64,000 nt of DNA, taken from the NCBI RefSeq assembly GCF_004114695.1, contig NZ_CP035310.1:1595501-1659500 (forward strand). Reading direction: 5' to 3'. Each line of letters opens with the position of its first letter. Position 1 is the stretch's first letter. The notes below the pieces were generated by a model, which had not been told where the DNA came from, ran no database searches, and was given only the letters and a program-made list of their open reading frames with translations. The position numbers and the translations under genes were made by a program. Source of the DNA: Erythrobacter sp. HKB08. GTDB taxonomy: Bacteria > Pseudomonadota > Alphaproteobacteria > Sphingomonadales > Sphingomonadaceae. Of this stretch, positions 36,186 to 43,711 are shown one piece after another.

Positions 36186-38029
36186 AGCGTATCCTTTTCA
36201 TCGGCGCTGCGGCGCTGGCCGTATCCTCTGCCTTGGCTTCGGCGACCGAGCAGCCGGAATCGCTCCTGCCACCCGGTTTCGACGATCCGGCACCGGCTCC
36301 GTCGCCCGCACCTGCACCGCGTCCGACTGCCAGCCAGCCCGCAACCCCCGCGCAGCCGGCGACACCGGCACCGGGCGTATCGGGCGAGGTCGTCCAGCCG
36401 ATTCCCGATGCCGGAGCGGAAGGCCCGCTGCCGCCGCTGCCGGCCGGTTTTCCTTCGATCGCCGAACTCGAGGACCTCGAAGGCGATGAACTCGACGAAC
36501 TGCTCGGCCTGAAGCCGCGCTACGACATTCCGCCTGCCGCCCGTCGCTCGATGGAGCGTGTCGGTGTGATCGCCGCGCAGGAAGGCGGTTTCGCGGTCGG
36601 CGCGCTCGACGAGCAGCCCGCATCGATCGTTCGTGCGGCTCTCGGCGGCATGCGCGGGCCGGTCGTGTCGCGCTGGGGGCACATCCTGCTGCGTCGTGCG
36701 CTCGCCAGCCGTCTTGAAGCGCCGCAGGGTATGAGCCCGGTCGAGTTTGCCGCGCTGCGAGCTGCGACTTTGACCCGGATCGGCGAATTCGGCGTCGCCC
36801 GCAGCCTCGTGCAGGATGTCGACACCGGCAACTGGAACGACGCGCTGACCAATGCGGCGATCGACGCCTATATCGGCACCGGTGACATCACCGGCGCCTG
36901 CCCGGTCGTGCAGATCCGCGGCGGCGTTCGCGAGGACCCGCAGTGGCGCATGCTCCAGGGCATTTGCTTCGCTTATGCAGGGCAGGGCGCGCGCTCGAAC
37001 TCGGTTCTGTCGCGGGTTGCGCCGGATGAAGGCATCGAGCGGATCGATATCCTCCTCGCCCAGCGTTTCGCTGGCGGAGCGAGCTCGTCGGGCAGGGCGG
37101 TCAATATCGAATGGGACGATGTCGAAGGCCTGACGCCGTGGCGCTTCGCGCTGGCCTCGGCAGTGGGCGAACCGATTCCGGACGGCCTCCTCTCCGATGC
37201 AGGGCCCTATTACCGCCGGGTGTCGGCCACCAACGGCTTCCTGACCCTCGAACAGCGCGCTTCCGGCGCGGATAGTGCAGCGCAGGAAGGCATCCTTTCC
37301 TCGCGCGCGATGGTCGACCTCTACAGCCAGATCTACGCGCAAGAAGGCGTCGATGGTGCATCCCGTGCCTCGGCAGCGCGCCTGCGCGATGCATATGTCG
37401 CCGACGACCCGGCTGCGCGAGCGGCGGCTATCCGCGACATCTGGGATGCGGGCGGCGCCGATCCGTTCGGTCGCTTCGTGCTGACGGCCTATGCTGCGGC
37501 GCGCATCCAGCCGAGTTCGGACCTTAAAGACGACGCCGGCGACCTGATCGCTTCCATGCTCACGGCCGGTCTCGACCGCAATGCGATGCGCTGGGAACCG
37601 GTCGTCGCCGACGGCTCGCTCGCCTGGGCGCAGATCGCGCTTGCCCGGCCGGGTGAGGGCGGAGAGGTCAGCGAAGCGCAGATCAGGCAGTTCATCGACG
37701 ATGACGACAGCGCCGAGGCGCGCAAGTCGCAGTTCCTGCTCGCGGGGCTCGCGGGGCTAGGGCGAGTGAGCCCGTCCGTGCAGTCGGAGCTTGCCACCGA
37801 TCTTGGAATGTCGCTCACGGCAGGGTCGCGCTGGGCGCAGCTGATCGAGAGTTCGGCCGAGGTGAACAATCCGGTCCTGGTCGCCTATCTCGCCGGTGTC
37901 GGGATGCAGGGCAGCAGCTGGGACAAGATGACCCCGCGCCACCTCTATCACATCGTCTCCGCCCTCAACCGGGTCGGTCTTTCGGCGGAAGCGCGGATGA
38001 TCGCGGCAGAAGCGGTCGCACGCGGCTGA
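36182..38029 (+). CDS. large exported protein of unknown function with proline-rich linker
   Basis: A 615-residue protein: signal peptide (residues 1-22, LFIGAAALAVSSALASA), then a Pro/Ala-rich low-complexity linker (about 30-85), then some 500 residues that look mostly alpha-helical, with repeated Ala/Leu-rich segments that could form a helical-repeat fold. There are no catalytic motifs I can recognise. GTG 36182 overlaps the 53-residue gene by 4 bp. xerD follows 13 bp later. I infer a periplasmic scaffold or binding role. Confidence 0.75.
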   Translation: MKRILFIGAAALAVSSALASATEQPESLLPPGFDDPAPAPSPAPAPRPTASQPATPAQPATPAPGVSGEVVQPIPDAGAEGPLPPLPAGFPSIAELEDLEGDELDELLGLKPRYDIPPAARRSMERVGVIAAQEGGFAVGALDEQPASIVRAALGGMRGPVVSRWGHILLRRALASRLEAPQGMSPVEFAALRAATLTRIGEFGVARSLVQDVDTGNWNDALTNAAIDAYIGTGDITGACPVVQIRGGVREDPQWRMLQGICFAYAGQGARSNSVLSRVAPDEGIERIDILLAQRFAGGASSSGRAVNIEWDDVEGLTPWRFALASAVGEPIPDGLLSDAGPYYRRVSATNGFLTLEQRASGADSAAQEGILSSRAMVDLYSQIYAQEGVDGASRASAARLRDAYVADDPAARAAAIRDIWDAGGADPFGRFVLTAYAAARIQPSSDLKDDAGDLIASMLTAGLDRNAMRWEPVVADGSLAWAQIALARPGEGGEVSEAQIRQFIDDDDSAEARKSQFLLAGLAGLGRVSPSVQSELATDLGMSLTAGSRWAQLIESSAEVNNPVLVAYLAGVGMQGSSWDKMTPRHLYHIVSALNRVGLSAEARMIAAEAVARG

Positions 38030-38042
38030 GCGGGCGCGTGGC

Positions 38043-38915
38043 ATGAGCGCGCCGGTCGAAGATTTCCTCGCAATGCTCGCCGCAGAACGCGGTGCTGCCG
38101 CCAACACGCTCGCCGCCTATCGCCGCGACCTCGAAGGGGCGGAGGAAGTCGTCGGCGACCTGTCGGCTGCCTCACCTGCCGATCTCTCGCGTCTCGGGAA
38201 GGCCTGGGCGGACCTCGCGCCTTCGACGGTCGCACGCAAGTCCTCGGCGCTTCGGCAGTTTTATGGGTTCTGCGTCGATGAAAGGCTGCGCAAGGACGAT
38301 CCGAGCCACACGCTTCCGCGTCCTCCCGCGCGGCGTCCCTTGCCGAAAATCCTCGGCCATGCAGAGATCGAGCGCCTGTTCGAGCAGGCGGAGGCGGAGG
38401 CCCAGTCAGACCGCACCCTGGCCGTCCGCCAGCTTGCATTGCTCGAAATGCTCTACGGTTCGGGCCTGCGGGCGACCGAGCTCGTCTCGTTGCCGATTTC
38501 AGCCGTTCCGCGAGATGCGCCGTTCTTGACGGTCATGGGGAAGGGCGGGCAGGCGCGCATGGTGCCCGTCAGCAAGCGGGCGCGGGCGGCGCTCGACCGC
38601 TGGGTATCGCTGCGTGACGGGGAATCGCGCTTCCTTTTCCCTTCGCGCAAGTCGCACCTGACGCGCATCCGGCTCTACCAGATACTCAAGGAGCTGGCGG
38701 CGCGCGCCGGATTGGCCCCGGAAAAAGTCAGCCCCCACGTCCTGCGCCATGCCTTCGCGACGCATCTGCTGGAGGGCGGGGCCGACCTCAGGGTGCTGCA
38801 AACGCTCCTCGGGCACGCCGACATTGCGACCACCCAGATCTATACGCATGTGGATAGCGCGCGGCTCGTGGCGCTGGTGAATGAGCGCCACCCGCTTGCA
38901 GAGCGCGGCACATAG
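38043..38915 (+). CDS. xerD: site-specific tyrosine recombinase XerD
   Basis: A 290-residue recombinase, the usual length for the chromosome-dimer-resolving Xer proteins. The N-terminal SAM-like core-binding domain covers about residues 5-85. The catalytic set is complete: Arg143, Lys167, His232, Arg235, His258 and the nucleophile Tyr267 (GHADIATTQIYTHV). It works with XerC at dif under FtsK control. The gene lies among housekeeping genes, without phage or integron features, so the chromosomal Xer role is favoured; XerC versus XerD is judged by general likeness only. Confidence 0.88.
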   Translation: MSAPVEDFLAMLAAERGAAANTLAAYRRDLEGAEEVVGDLSAASPADLSRLGKAWADLAPSTVARKSSALRQFYGFCVDERLRKDDPSHTLPRPPARRPLPKILGHAEIERLFEQAEAEAQSDRTLAVRQLALLEMLYGSGLRATELVSLPISAVPRDAPFLTVMGKGGQARMVPVSKRARAALDRWVSLRDGESRFLFPSRKSHLTRIRLYQILKELAARAGLAPEKVSPHVLRHAFATHLLEGGADLRVLQTLLGHADIATTQIYTHVDSARLVALVNERHPLAERGT

Positions 38916-38930
38916 GACTAGCGGAGCGTC

Positions 38931-39875
38931 ATGATTTCCTATCTCGAATTCGAGAAGCCGGTTGCGCAGCTCGAGAACCGAATTGCCGAATTGCGCGCCG
39001 CAGCCGAGGGCGACGACGTCGATATCTCGAAGGAGCTGCGCCGGCTCGAGCAGAAAAGCGCGGACCTGCTGACCAGCACCTATGCCTCGCTTACTCCGTG
39101 GCAGAAGACGCAGGTTGCCCGGCATCCGTCGCGCCCGCACTTCCGCGATTTCGTGGAATATATCTTCGATGACTTCATGCCGCTTGGCGGCGATCGCACC
39201 TATGGTAACGACCAGGCGATCCTCGGCGGTTTCGCGCGCCTCAATGGTCGCCGCGTCATGTTGATCGGCCATGAAAAGGGCAACGACACCGAAAGCCGCA
39301 TCCGGCACAATTTCGGCATGGGCAAGCCGGAGGGCTATCGCAAGGCGATCCGCCTGATGGAACTCGCCGGACGATTCGGCATCCCGGTCGTCACGCTGGT
39401 CGATACCTCGGGCGCGTTCCCGGGCGTCGAAGCAGAGGAACGCGGGCAGGCGGAAGCAATTGCACGCGCGACCGAGGCGTGTCTCGCACTTCCCGTCCCG
39501 ATGGTCGCGACGATCGTCGGCGAGGGTGGCTCGGGCGGCGCAGTCGCGCTTGCCAGCGCAGAGCGGGTACTGATGTTCGAGCACGCGATCTATTCGGTCA
39601 TTTCGCCCGAAGGCTGCGCCTCGATCCTGTGGCGCACGGCCGAAAAGGCTGCCGACGCAGCCGAAGCGATGAAAGTTACCGCCCAGCACCTGAAAGGGCT
39701 GGGCGTAATCGATCGCATCGTGCCGGAACCGGTGGGCGGCGCACATCGCGATCCGCGCGGTGCGGCAGAAACGCTGGGCAAGGTTCTCGGCGAAGAGCTC
39801 GATGCTCTCGGCGACCTGTCGAGCGAAGCGCTGCGCGAGATGCGCGAGGAACGCTTCCTCCAGATCGGGGCCTGA
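38931..39875 (+). CDS. accA: acetyl-CoA carboxylase carboxyltransferase subunit alpha
   Basis: A 314-residue subunit that with AccD moves CO2 from biotinylated AccB to acetyl-CoA, giving malonyl-CoA for fatty acid synthesis. Conserved motifs are YLEFEKPVAQLENRI at the start, RPHFRDFVEYIFDDF, VDTSGAFPGVEAEERGQ, and GEGGSGGAVAL forming the oxyanion region. It is 15 bp after xerD and likely in the same transcript. Confidence 0.96.
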   Translation: MISYLEFEKPVAQLENRIAELRAAAEGDDVDISKELRRLEQKSADLLTSTYASLTPWQKTQVARHPSRPHFRDFVEYIFDDFMPLGGDRTYGNDQAILGGFARLNGRRVMLIGHEKGNDTESRIRHNFGMGKPEGYRKAIRLMELAGRFGIPVVTLVDTSGAFPGVEAEERGQAEAIARATEACLALPVPMVATIVGEGGSGGAVALASAERVLMFEHAIYSVISPEGCASILWRTAEKAADAAEAMKVTAQHLKGLGVIDRIVPEPVGGAHRDPRGAAETLGKVLGEELDALGDLSSEALREMREERFLQIGA

Positions 39876-39886
39876 GCCTCACTCGC

Positions 39887-39912
39887 GGAACTTTCCGACC
39901 TGCTCGGATGTT
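39887..39912 (+). promoter_or_regulatory. weak EcfG-like promoter candidate ahead of the M48 lipoprotein gene
   Basis: GGAAC (39887-39891), 17 bp, then TGTT (39909-39912), 55 bp before the ATG. The -35 is a full match to the alphaproteobacterial general-stress sigma factor; the -10 departs from CGTT at one base. Confidence 0.28.
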
Positions 39913-39966
39913 AAGCTTCCAAAACGCCGTTCCCATCCGGGGCGCGGCCAATTGGAGGATACCGCG

Positions 39967-41436
39967 ATGAAACCGCTGAAAAAAGCTGCGCTGGCAACGA
40001 CCGGGTTGGCTGCTCTCACCCTGGCCGGGTGCATGGGCGGGCCGATTCCCGATGCGTCGGCCCCGATTACCGATCAGGAAGCGGCGCAGGGGGCGGAGTT
40101 CCACCCGCAACTGCTCCAGGAATTCGGCGGTACCTACCAGGGACCCTCGGCCGCCTATGTCGAGCAGGTCGGCAAGAACATCGCGGTCCAGTCGGGCCTC
40201 GGAAATGCGCGCGAGGACTTTACCGTTTCGCTGCTCAACAGCCCGGTAAACAACGCTTTCGCGGTGCCGGGCGGCTATGTTTACACCACGCGCCAGCTTG
40301 TCGCGCTGATGGACAACGAGGCCGAACTCGCCGCCGTCCTCGGCCATGAAGTCGGCCACGTCGCCGCGCGGCACTCGCAGCGCAGGCAGCAGGCGGCGCA
40401 GCGCAACTCGATCCTCGGCGTGCTCGGTGCGATCGGCAGCTCGATCCTGCTTGGAGACAGCGGTATCGGCGAAACGCTCTCGCGCGGCTTCCTGCAGGGT
40501 TCGCAATTGCTGACGCTCAGCTTCTCGCGCAGCCAGGAGCTTGAGGCCGACGAACTCGGGATCGAATATCTCAACCGCGCCGGCTACGATCCGCGCGCAA
40601 TGGGCACGGTGCTGCAAAGCCTCGCCGCGCAGAACTCGCTCGATGCACAGCTGCAGGGTCGCCAGGACGCGCGCTTGCCGGAATGGGCGTCGACCCACCC
40701 CGATCCGCAGAGCCGTGTACAAACCGCGCTCGCCAAGGCCGGTGCCGGCACGGGTACGTTAAACCGCGATACCTTCCTCACGCGAATCGACGGGATTACC
40801 TACGGTGACGATCCGGCACAGGGCGTGGTCGAGGGCCAATCCTTCATCCACCCCGAGCTTCGTCTCGCTTTCACCGTCCCGCAGGGCTTTTACATGGTGA
40901 ACGGCACGCGCGCCGTCTCGATCAACGGACAAAGCGGGAAGGCGCAGTTCAGCCTCGGGCCGTACAACGGCAATCTCGACAGCTATATCCGCTCGGTTTT
41001 CCAGGCTTTGGGCGGTCAGCAGCAGACGCTTGCGCCGGCTTCGATCGAGCGTACGACCGTGAACGGCATTCCGGCCGCCTATGGCACTGCGCGCGTCAAC
41101 AACGGCAGCAGCCAGGTCGATGTCGTCGTGTTCGCCTACGAATTCTCGAACGACCGGGCCTATCACTTCGCAACGATCAGCCAGGCCGGCCGCTCGGGCA
41201 CGTTTTCGCCGATGTTCAATTCGATGCGCCGCATCTCACAGGCCGAGGCCAGCGCGATCATTCCGCGCCGAATCGACATTGTGACCGTTCGTTCGGGCGA
41301 CACGATCCAGTCGCTTGCTAACCGGATGGCTTATGACAGCGGCAAGGTGGAGCGCTTCCGCGTTCTCAACTCGCTCGGCACGGGCGATTCGCTGACCCCG
41401 GGCCAGAAGGTGAAGATCGTCGTCCGGGGGAGCTGA
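39967..41436 (+). CDS. M48-family metalloprotease lipoprotein with C-terminal LysM-like domain
   Basis: A 489-residue protein with a lipobox (LTLAGCMGG, Cys22), so lipid-anchored in the envelope. The zinc site is His127-Glu-x-x-His131 (GHEVGHVAARH) with Glu191 in ELEAD as third ligand, as in BepA/YggG-like proteases that survey outer-membrane proteins. A middle domain (about 260-430) is unassigned. The last 50 residues resemble LysM (VRSGDTIQSLANRM), suggesting peptidoglycan binding. TTGGAGGAT precedes the ATG. A quality-control role at the outer membrane is inferred from the family. Confidence 0.88.
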   Translation: MKPLKKAALATTGLAALTLAGCMGGPIPDASAPITDQEAAQGAEFHPQLLQEFGGTYQGPSAAYVEQVGKNIAVQSGLGNAREDFTVSLLNSPVNNAFAVPGGYVYTTRQLVALMDNEAELAAVLGHEVGHVAARHSQRRQQAAQRNSILGVLGAIGSSILLGDSGIGETLSRGFLQGSQLLTLSFSRSQELEADELGIEYLNRAGYDPRAMGTVLQSLAAQNSLDAQLQGRQDARLPEWASTHPDPQSRVQTALAKAGAGTGTLNRDTFLTRIDGITYGDDPAQGVVEGQSFIHPELRLAFTVPQGFYMVNGTRAVSINGQSGKAQFSLGPYNGNLDSYIRSVFQALGGQQQTLAPASIERTTVNGIPAAYGTARVNNGSSQVDVVVFAYEFSNDRAYHFATISQAGRSGTFSPMFNSMRRISQAEASAIIPRRIDIVTVRSGDTIQSLANRMAYDSGKVERFRVLNSLGTGDSLTPGQKVKIVVRGS

Positions 41437-41468
41437 TCCCCCGCGCGAATTTCATTCAGGCAAAACAA

Positions 41469-41496
41469 AAGGCGGCGGGATTGCTCCCGCCGCCTT
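41469..41496 (-). terminator. intrinsic terminator for the pilin genes
   Basis: A perfect stem of 10 bp (12 with the outer A-T pairs), GGCGGCGGGA (41471-41480) with TCCCGCCGCC (41485-41494), around a TTGC loop. On the minus strand it is followed by TTTTGTTTTG, a good U-tract, 26 bp after the pilin stop. It may also slow plus-strand transcription from the protease gene. Confidence 0.8.
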
Positions 41497-41521
41497 CCGT
41501 ATGCGTTTGATCGAACGTCTA

Positions 41522-41698
41522 TTAGACGGTGTTCGATTCACCCATCTTCGTCGAAACGGTCGAGAAGGTGGTCTTGAGTTCACCGCCGAGGCCCTGCATC
41601 GCGGTGATGGCAGCAACAGCGATCAGTGCAGCGATCAGGCCGTATTCGATAGCGGTTGCACCCTGTTCGTCACGGACGAGATTCTTGAAGAAGGTCAT
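41522..41698 (-). CDS. Flp-type class IVb pilin
   Basis: A 58-residue prepilin: short basic leader MTFFKNLVRDEQG, then ATAIEYGLIAALIAVAAI, with Glu five residues after the expected prepilin-peptidase cut and the GLIAALIA hydrophobic helix that packs the pilus core. The C-terminal 20 residues are Ser/Thr-rich. AGGAGAC precedes the ATG. It is the downstream member of a tandem pilin pair; no tad/cpa assembly genes lie in the window. Confidence 0.9.
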   Translation of the reverse strand: MTFFKNLVRDEQGATAIEYGLIAALIAVAAITAMQGLGGELKTTFSTVSTKMGESNTV

Positions 41699-41813
41699 TT
41701 TCAGTCTCCTAGTTGGTCTTCGTTACCCGCTCTTCCCCTGGTCAGATCGAGAAGAGTGAATGTCGGGATAGAATGGAGAAATTGACAAAAACCTAAGCGA
41801 GCATGCCTAAGAT

Positions 41814-42005
41814 TTATTGAACGGCTCCCATTCCCTCCTGCACCTTGTTCGACACCGTGCCCCACAGACCGGTATTTTCGTCGGCTACTGCCTCGAAAGC
41901 ACCGATCGAAGCGATGACGATCAATGATGCAATCAGCCCGTACTCGATGGCCGTACCGCCCTGCGTGTCGCGAGCGAGCTGCTTAAGCAGAAGCGGCATT
42001 TTCAT
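41814..42005 (-). CDS. second Flp-type class IVb pilin
   Basis: A 63-residue paralogue of the next gene with the same leader-helix design: MKMPLLLKQLARDTQGG, then TAIEYGLIASLIVIASIGAF. The C-terminus differs (DENTGLWGTVSNKVQEGM), so the two may form distinct pilin types or major and minor subunits. ATG 42005 has a GGGGTGA site; a second ATG at 41999 is possible. It is 115 bp upstream of the first pilin, with an AT-rich spacer that may hold an internal promoter. Confidence 0.88.
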   Translation of the reverse strand: MKMPLLLKQLARDTQGGTAIEYGLIASLIVIASIGAFEAVADENTGLWGTVSNKVQEGMGAVQ

Positions 42006-42086
42006 CGGTTCACCCCATCAATTCTTGACTGACGATGTGGCTTATCGATCCAACCAGTTAAGAAAGGGTTGAGAGGAACTGCGCAG

Positions 42087-42509
42087 ATGGAAAATATCCC
42101 GACATGGATGCTGGTCGTTGCCGGACTGCTGGAGGATGCAGAGGGCCGCTGGCTCATGCACCAGCGGCCTGAGGGCAAGCATCATGCGGGCCTTTGGGAA
42201 TTTCCCGGGGGGAAGGTCGAACCCGGTGAGTTTCCGCCGTTTTCGCTGGTTCGCGAGCTGGAAGAGGAGCTGGGAATCGCAATCGATCCGGCTCATTTGC
42301 ATCCGCTCGCTTTCGTCCAGGATCAGCCGGGATCGAGCGATAGGCCGATTGTCATACTGCTTTACAAAGCGACGTCCTGGGACGGTGAGCCGGCAGCCTT
42401 GGAGGGCGGGGCGGTCGGCTGGTTCGAACCCTCTAAAGCGGGGATGCTACCTATGCCACCACTCGATCAGGCCCTGACTGCGCAGCTTGAAAAAACTTTC
42501 GCGCGATAG
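42087..42509 (+). CDS. MutT-like Nudix hydrolase
   Basis: A 140-residue Nudix protein with the full box GGKVEPGEFPPFSLVRELEEELGI (pattern Gx5Ex7REUxEExGU). MutT-type members hydrolyse 8-oxo-dGTP to prevent A:T to C:G errors; the short length and the WLMHQRPEGKHHAGLWEFPGG lead-in favour this, but a broader nucleotide-cleaning role is possible. ATG 42087 follows GAGAGGA; a TTG 18 bases upstream is less likely. Confidence 0.88.
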   Translation: MENIPTWMLVVAGLLEDAEGRWLMHQRPEGKHHAGLWEFPGGKVEPGEFPPFSLVRELEEELGIAIDPAHLHPLAFVQDQPGSSDRPIVILLYKATSWDGEPAALEGGAVGWFEPSKAGMLPMPPLDQALTAQLEKTFAR

Positions 42510-42554
42510 GGCTTGCCAAGCCCGGAATGCCCGCCTAGATGGCGCCCTCCAAGC

Positions 42555-42631
42555 GCGCCAGTAGCTCAGCTGGATAGAGTACCTGACTACGAATCAGGCG
42601 GTCGGAGGTTCGAATCCTTCCTGGCGCGCCA
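42555..42631 (+). tRNA. tRNA-Arg (ACG anticodon)
   Basis: A 77-nt tRNA with encoded CCA. The acceptor stem GCGCCAG pairs perfectly with CTGGCGC; TA at positions 8-9 and the GCTC/GAGT D-stem follow. The anticodon stem CCTGA/TCAGG encloses loop CTACGAA with ACG at 34-36; the T-arm has TTCGAAT. A34 would be edited to inosine to read CGU, CGC and CGA. It is a single tRNA gene with its own terminator. Confidence 0.97.
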
Positions 42632-42634
42632 AAT

Positions 42635-42664
42635 GAGGCCATCCCGACAGGGGTGGCCTCTTTT
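42635..42664 (+). terminator. intrinsic terminator of the tRNA-Arg gene
   Basis: An 11-bp stem with one G-U pair, GAGGCCATCCC (42635-42645) with GGGGTGGCCTC (42650-42660), around loop GACA, then TTTT. It begins 4 nt after the tRNA CCA end. Confidence 0.88.
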
Positions 42665-42683
42665 GGTTTGGGCTGCTGTTTTT

Positions 42684-43091
42684 TCAGTCCCAGTCCGCCT
42701 CGTCTTCGAGAGCGTGCATCTCCTCGTCCGAAAAGCCAAAATGATGACCCGCCTCGTGGATCACGACGTGGCGAATCAGGGCATCGAACTCGACCCCGGT
42801 TTCGCGCCATTCTCGGATCAGGGGTTGGCGGAAGAGCGAGATGACCGGGGGCAGGTCGCCCGAATCCCAGCTCGACTGTTCGTTGATCGGCCTGCCTTCA
42901 TAAAGGCCGGTCAGGTGCCAGCGGCTGGCAATGCCGACAGCCTGCAATTGCTCCAGCGTGGCAAATTCGCGGATCTGCAGGACGACATCTTCGAGATGCA
43001 CGCGAAAGGCGCCAGGCAGGGTTTCGATAGTGTCGCGCGCAATGCGCTCCATGTCCTGCGTGGTCGGTGTCTGGCGTAGGAAACGCAGCAT
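42684..43091 (-). CDS. mini-zincin metallopeptidase-family protein
   Basis: A protein of about 135 residues with the zinc motif HEAGHHFGFSDEEMHALE near the C-terminus, the small Zincin_1/DUF1025-type family. The family core starts around MERIARDTIETLPGAF, so ATG 43052 (122 residues) is also possible; neither start has a good ribosome-binding site. Family members are small cytosolic proteins with unproven peptidase activity. It is divergent from the hemerythrin gene across about 107 bp. Confidence 0.82.
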   Translation of the reverse strand: MLRFLRQTPTTQDMERIARDTIETLPGAFRVHLEDVVLQIREFATLEQLQAVGIASRWHLTGLYEGRPINEQSSWDSGDLPPVISLFRQPLIREWRETGVEFDALIRHVVIHEAGHHFGFSDEEMHALEDEADWD

Positions 43092-43137
43092 TGCGCGAAT
43101 ATGGGGCCGTGCCGCGGGCCTTCCAAGCTTTTCCGTT

Positions 43138-43162
43138 GGAACTCCAAACCGCTCATTCGGTT
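43138..43162 (+). promoter_or_regulatory. EcfG-type general stress promoter
   Basis: GGAAC (43138-43142), a 16-bp spacer and GGTT (43159-43162), close to the alphaproteobacterial EcfG consensus GGAAC-N16/17-CGTT. It lies 36 bp before the hemerythrin ATG, and the gene order suggests it also drives the phospholipase D gene. Hemerythrin-like genes are known EcfG targets in this class. Confidence 0.5.
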
Positions 43163-43198
43163 GAGAGGGAAAGACCTCACATTCCAAGGAGCCCCCAC

Positions 43199-43690
43199 AT
43201 GGCACAGGCCGAAGCTATCTTTGCCCGTTTGAAGGAAGATCACGACACGCACCGTGAGCTTCTCGACAAGATTTCCGAAACGCATGGCGACAGCGATGAA
43301 CGCAATCGTCTCTTCACCGAGCTGACCAAGGAACTGAAGAGCCACGCTGCGGCGGAAGAGCAGGCGCTCTATTCGACCATGCTCCGCAAGCCCGACACGA
43401 CCGACGAGACGCGTCACTCGGTGGCCGAGCATCACGAGATCGACGAGATGCTCAACGACCTCGCGGCGACCGACATGTCGTCGGGCGCTTGGCTGCAGAA
43501 GTTCAAGGACTTCGAGCACCGCTACCGTCATCACATCGAAGAGGAAGAGGAAGACCACTTCCCCGACTTCGCCGAGCACCTCACCGACGAAGACGAGCAG
43601 CACATGAAGAAGGTGTTCGAGCGCCGGAAGGAAGAGGAAAAGGAAGAGGCCGAGGTCACTCCCGAAAAGATGGAAGACGCCAAGGAGTAG
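43199..43690 (+). CDS. hemerythrin HHE-domain protein
   Basis: A 163-residue four-helix protein with di-iron ligand pattern: DHDTHREL (first helix), a His in ELKSHAAAEE, HHEIDEM, and FEHRYRHHIEEEEEDHFP. The last 30 residues are a charged Lys/Glu tail. Such proteins bind O2 or iron, or sense redox stress; the candidate EcfG promoter supports a stress role. AAGGAG lies 8 nt before the ATG. It is 21 bp upstream of the phospholipase D gene. Confidence 0.88.
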   Translation: MAQAEAIFARLKEDHDTHRELLDKISETHGDSDERNRLFTELTKELKSHAAAEEQALYSTMLRKPDTTDETRHSVAEHHEIDEMLNDLAATDMSSGAWLQKFKDFEHRYRHHIEEEEEDHFPDFAEHLTDEDEQHMKKVFERRKEEEKEEAEVTPEKMEDAKE

Positions 43691-43711
43691 CCTGATGCGG
43701 AGGGGGCACGC

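Noticed and set aside
35954-37342. Long upstream extension of the aroK frame
   Set aside because: It runs antisense through the exported-protein gene, is Arg-rich without motifs, and shikimate kinase is complete from 35953.
38043-38915. Tyrosine recombinase as an integrase of a mobile element
   Set aside because: Length and motif spacing fit chromosomal Xer; neighbours are housekeeping genes and no attachment-site repeats or phage genes are present.
42540-42670. Integration site or genomic island at tRNA-Arg
   Set aside because: No direct repeat of the tRNA 3' end and no integrase next to it; the tRNA is followed at once by its own terminator.
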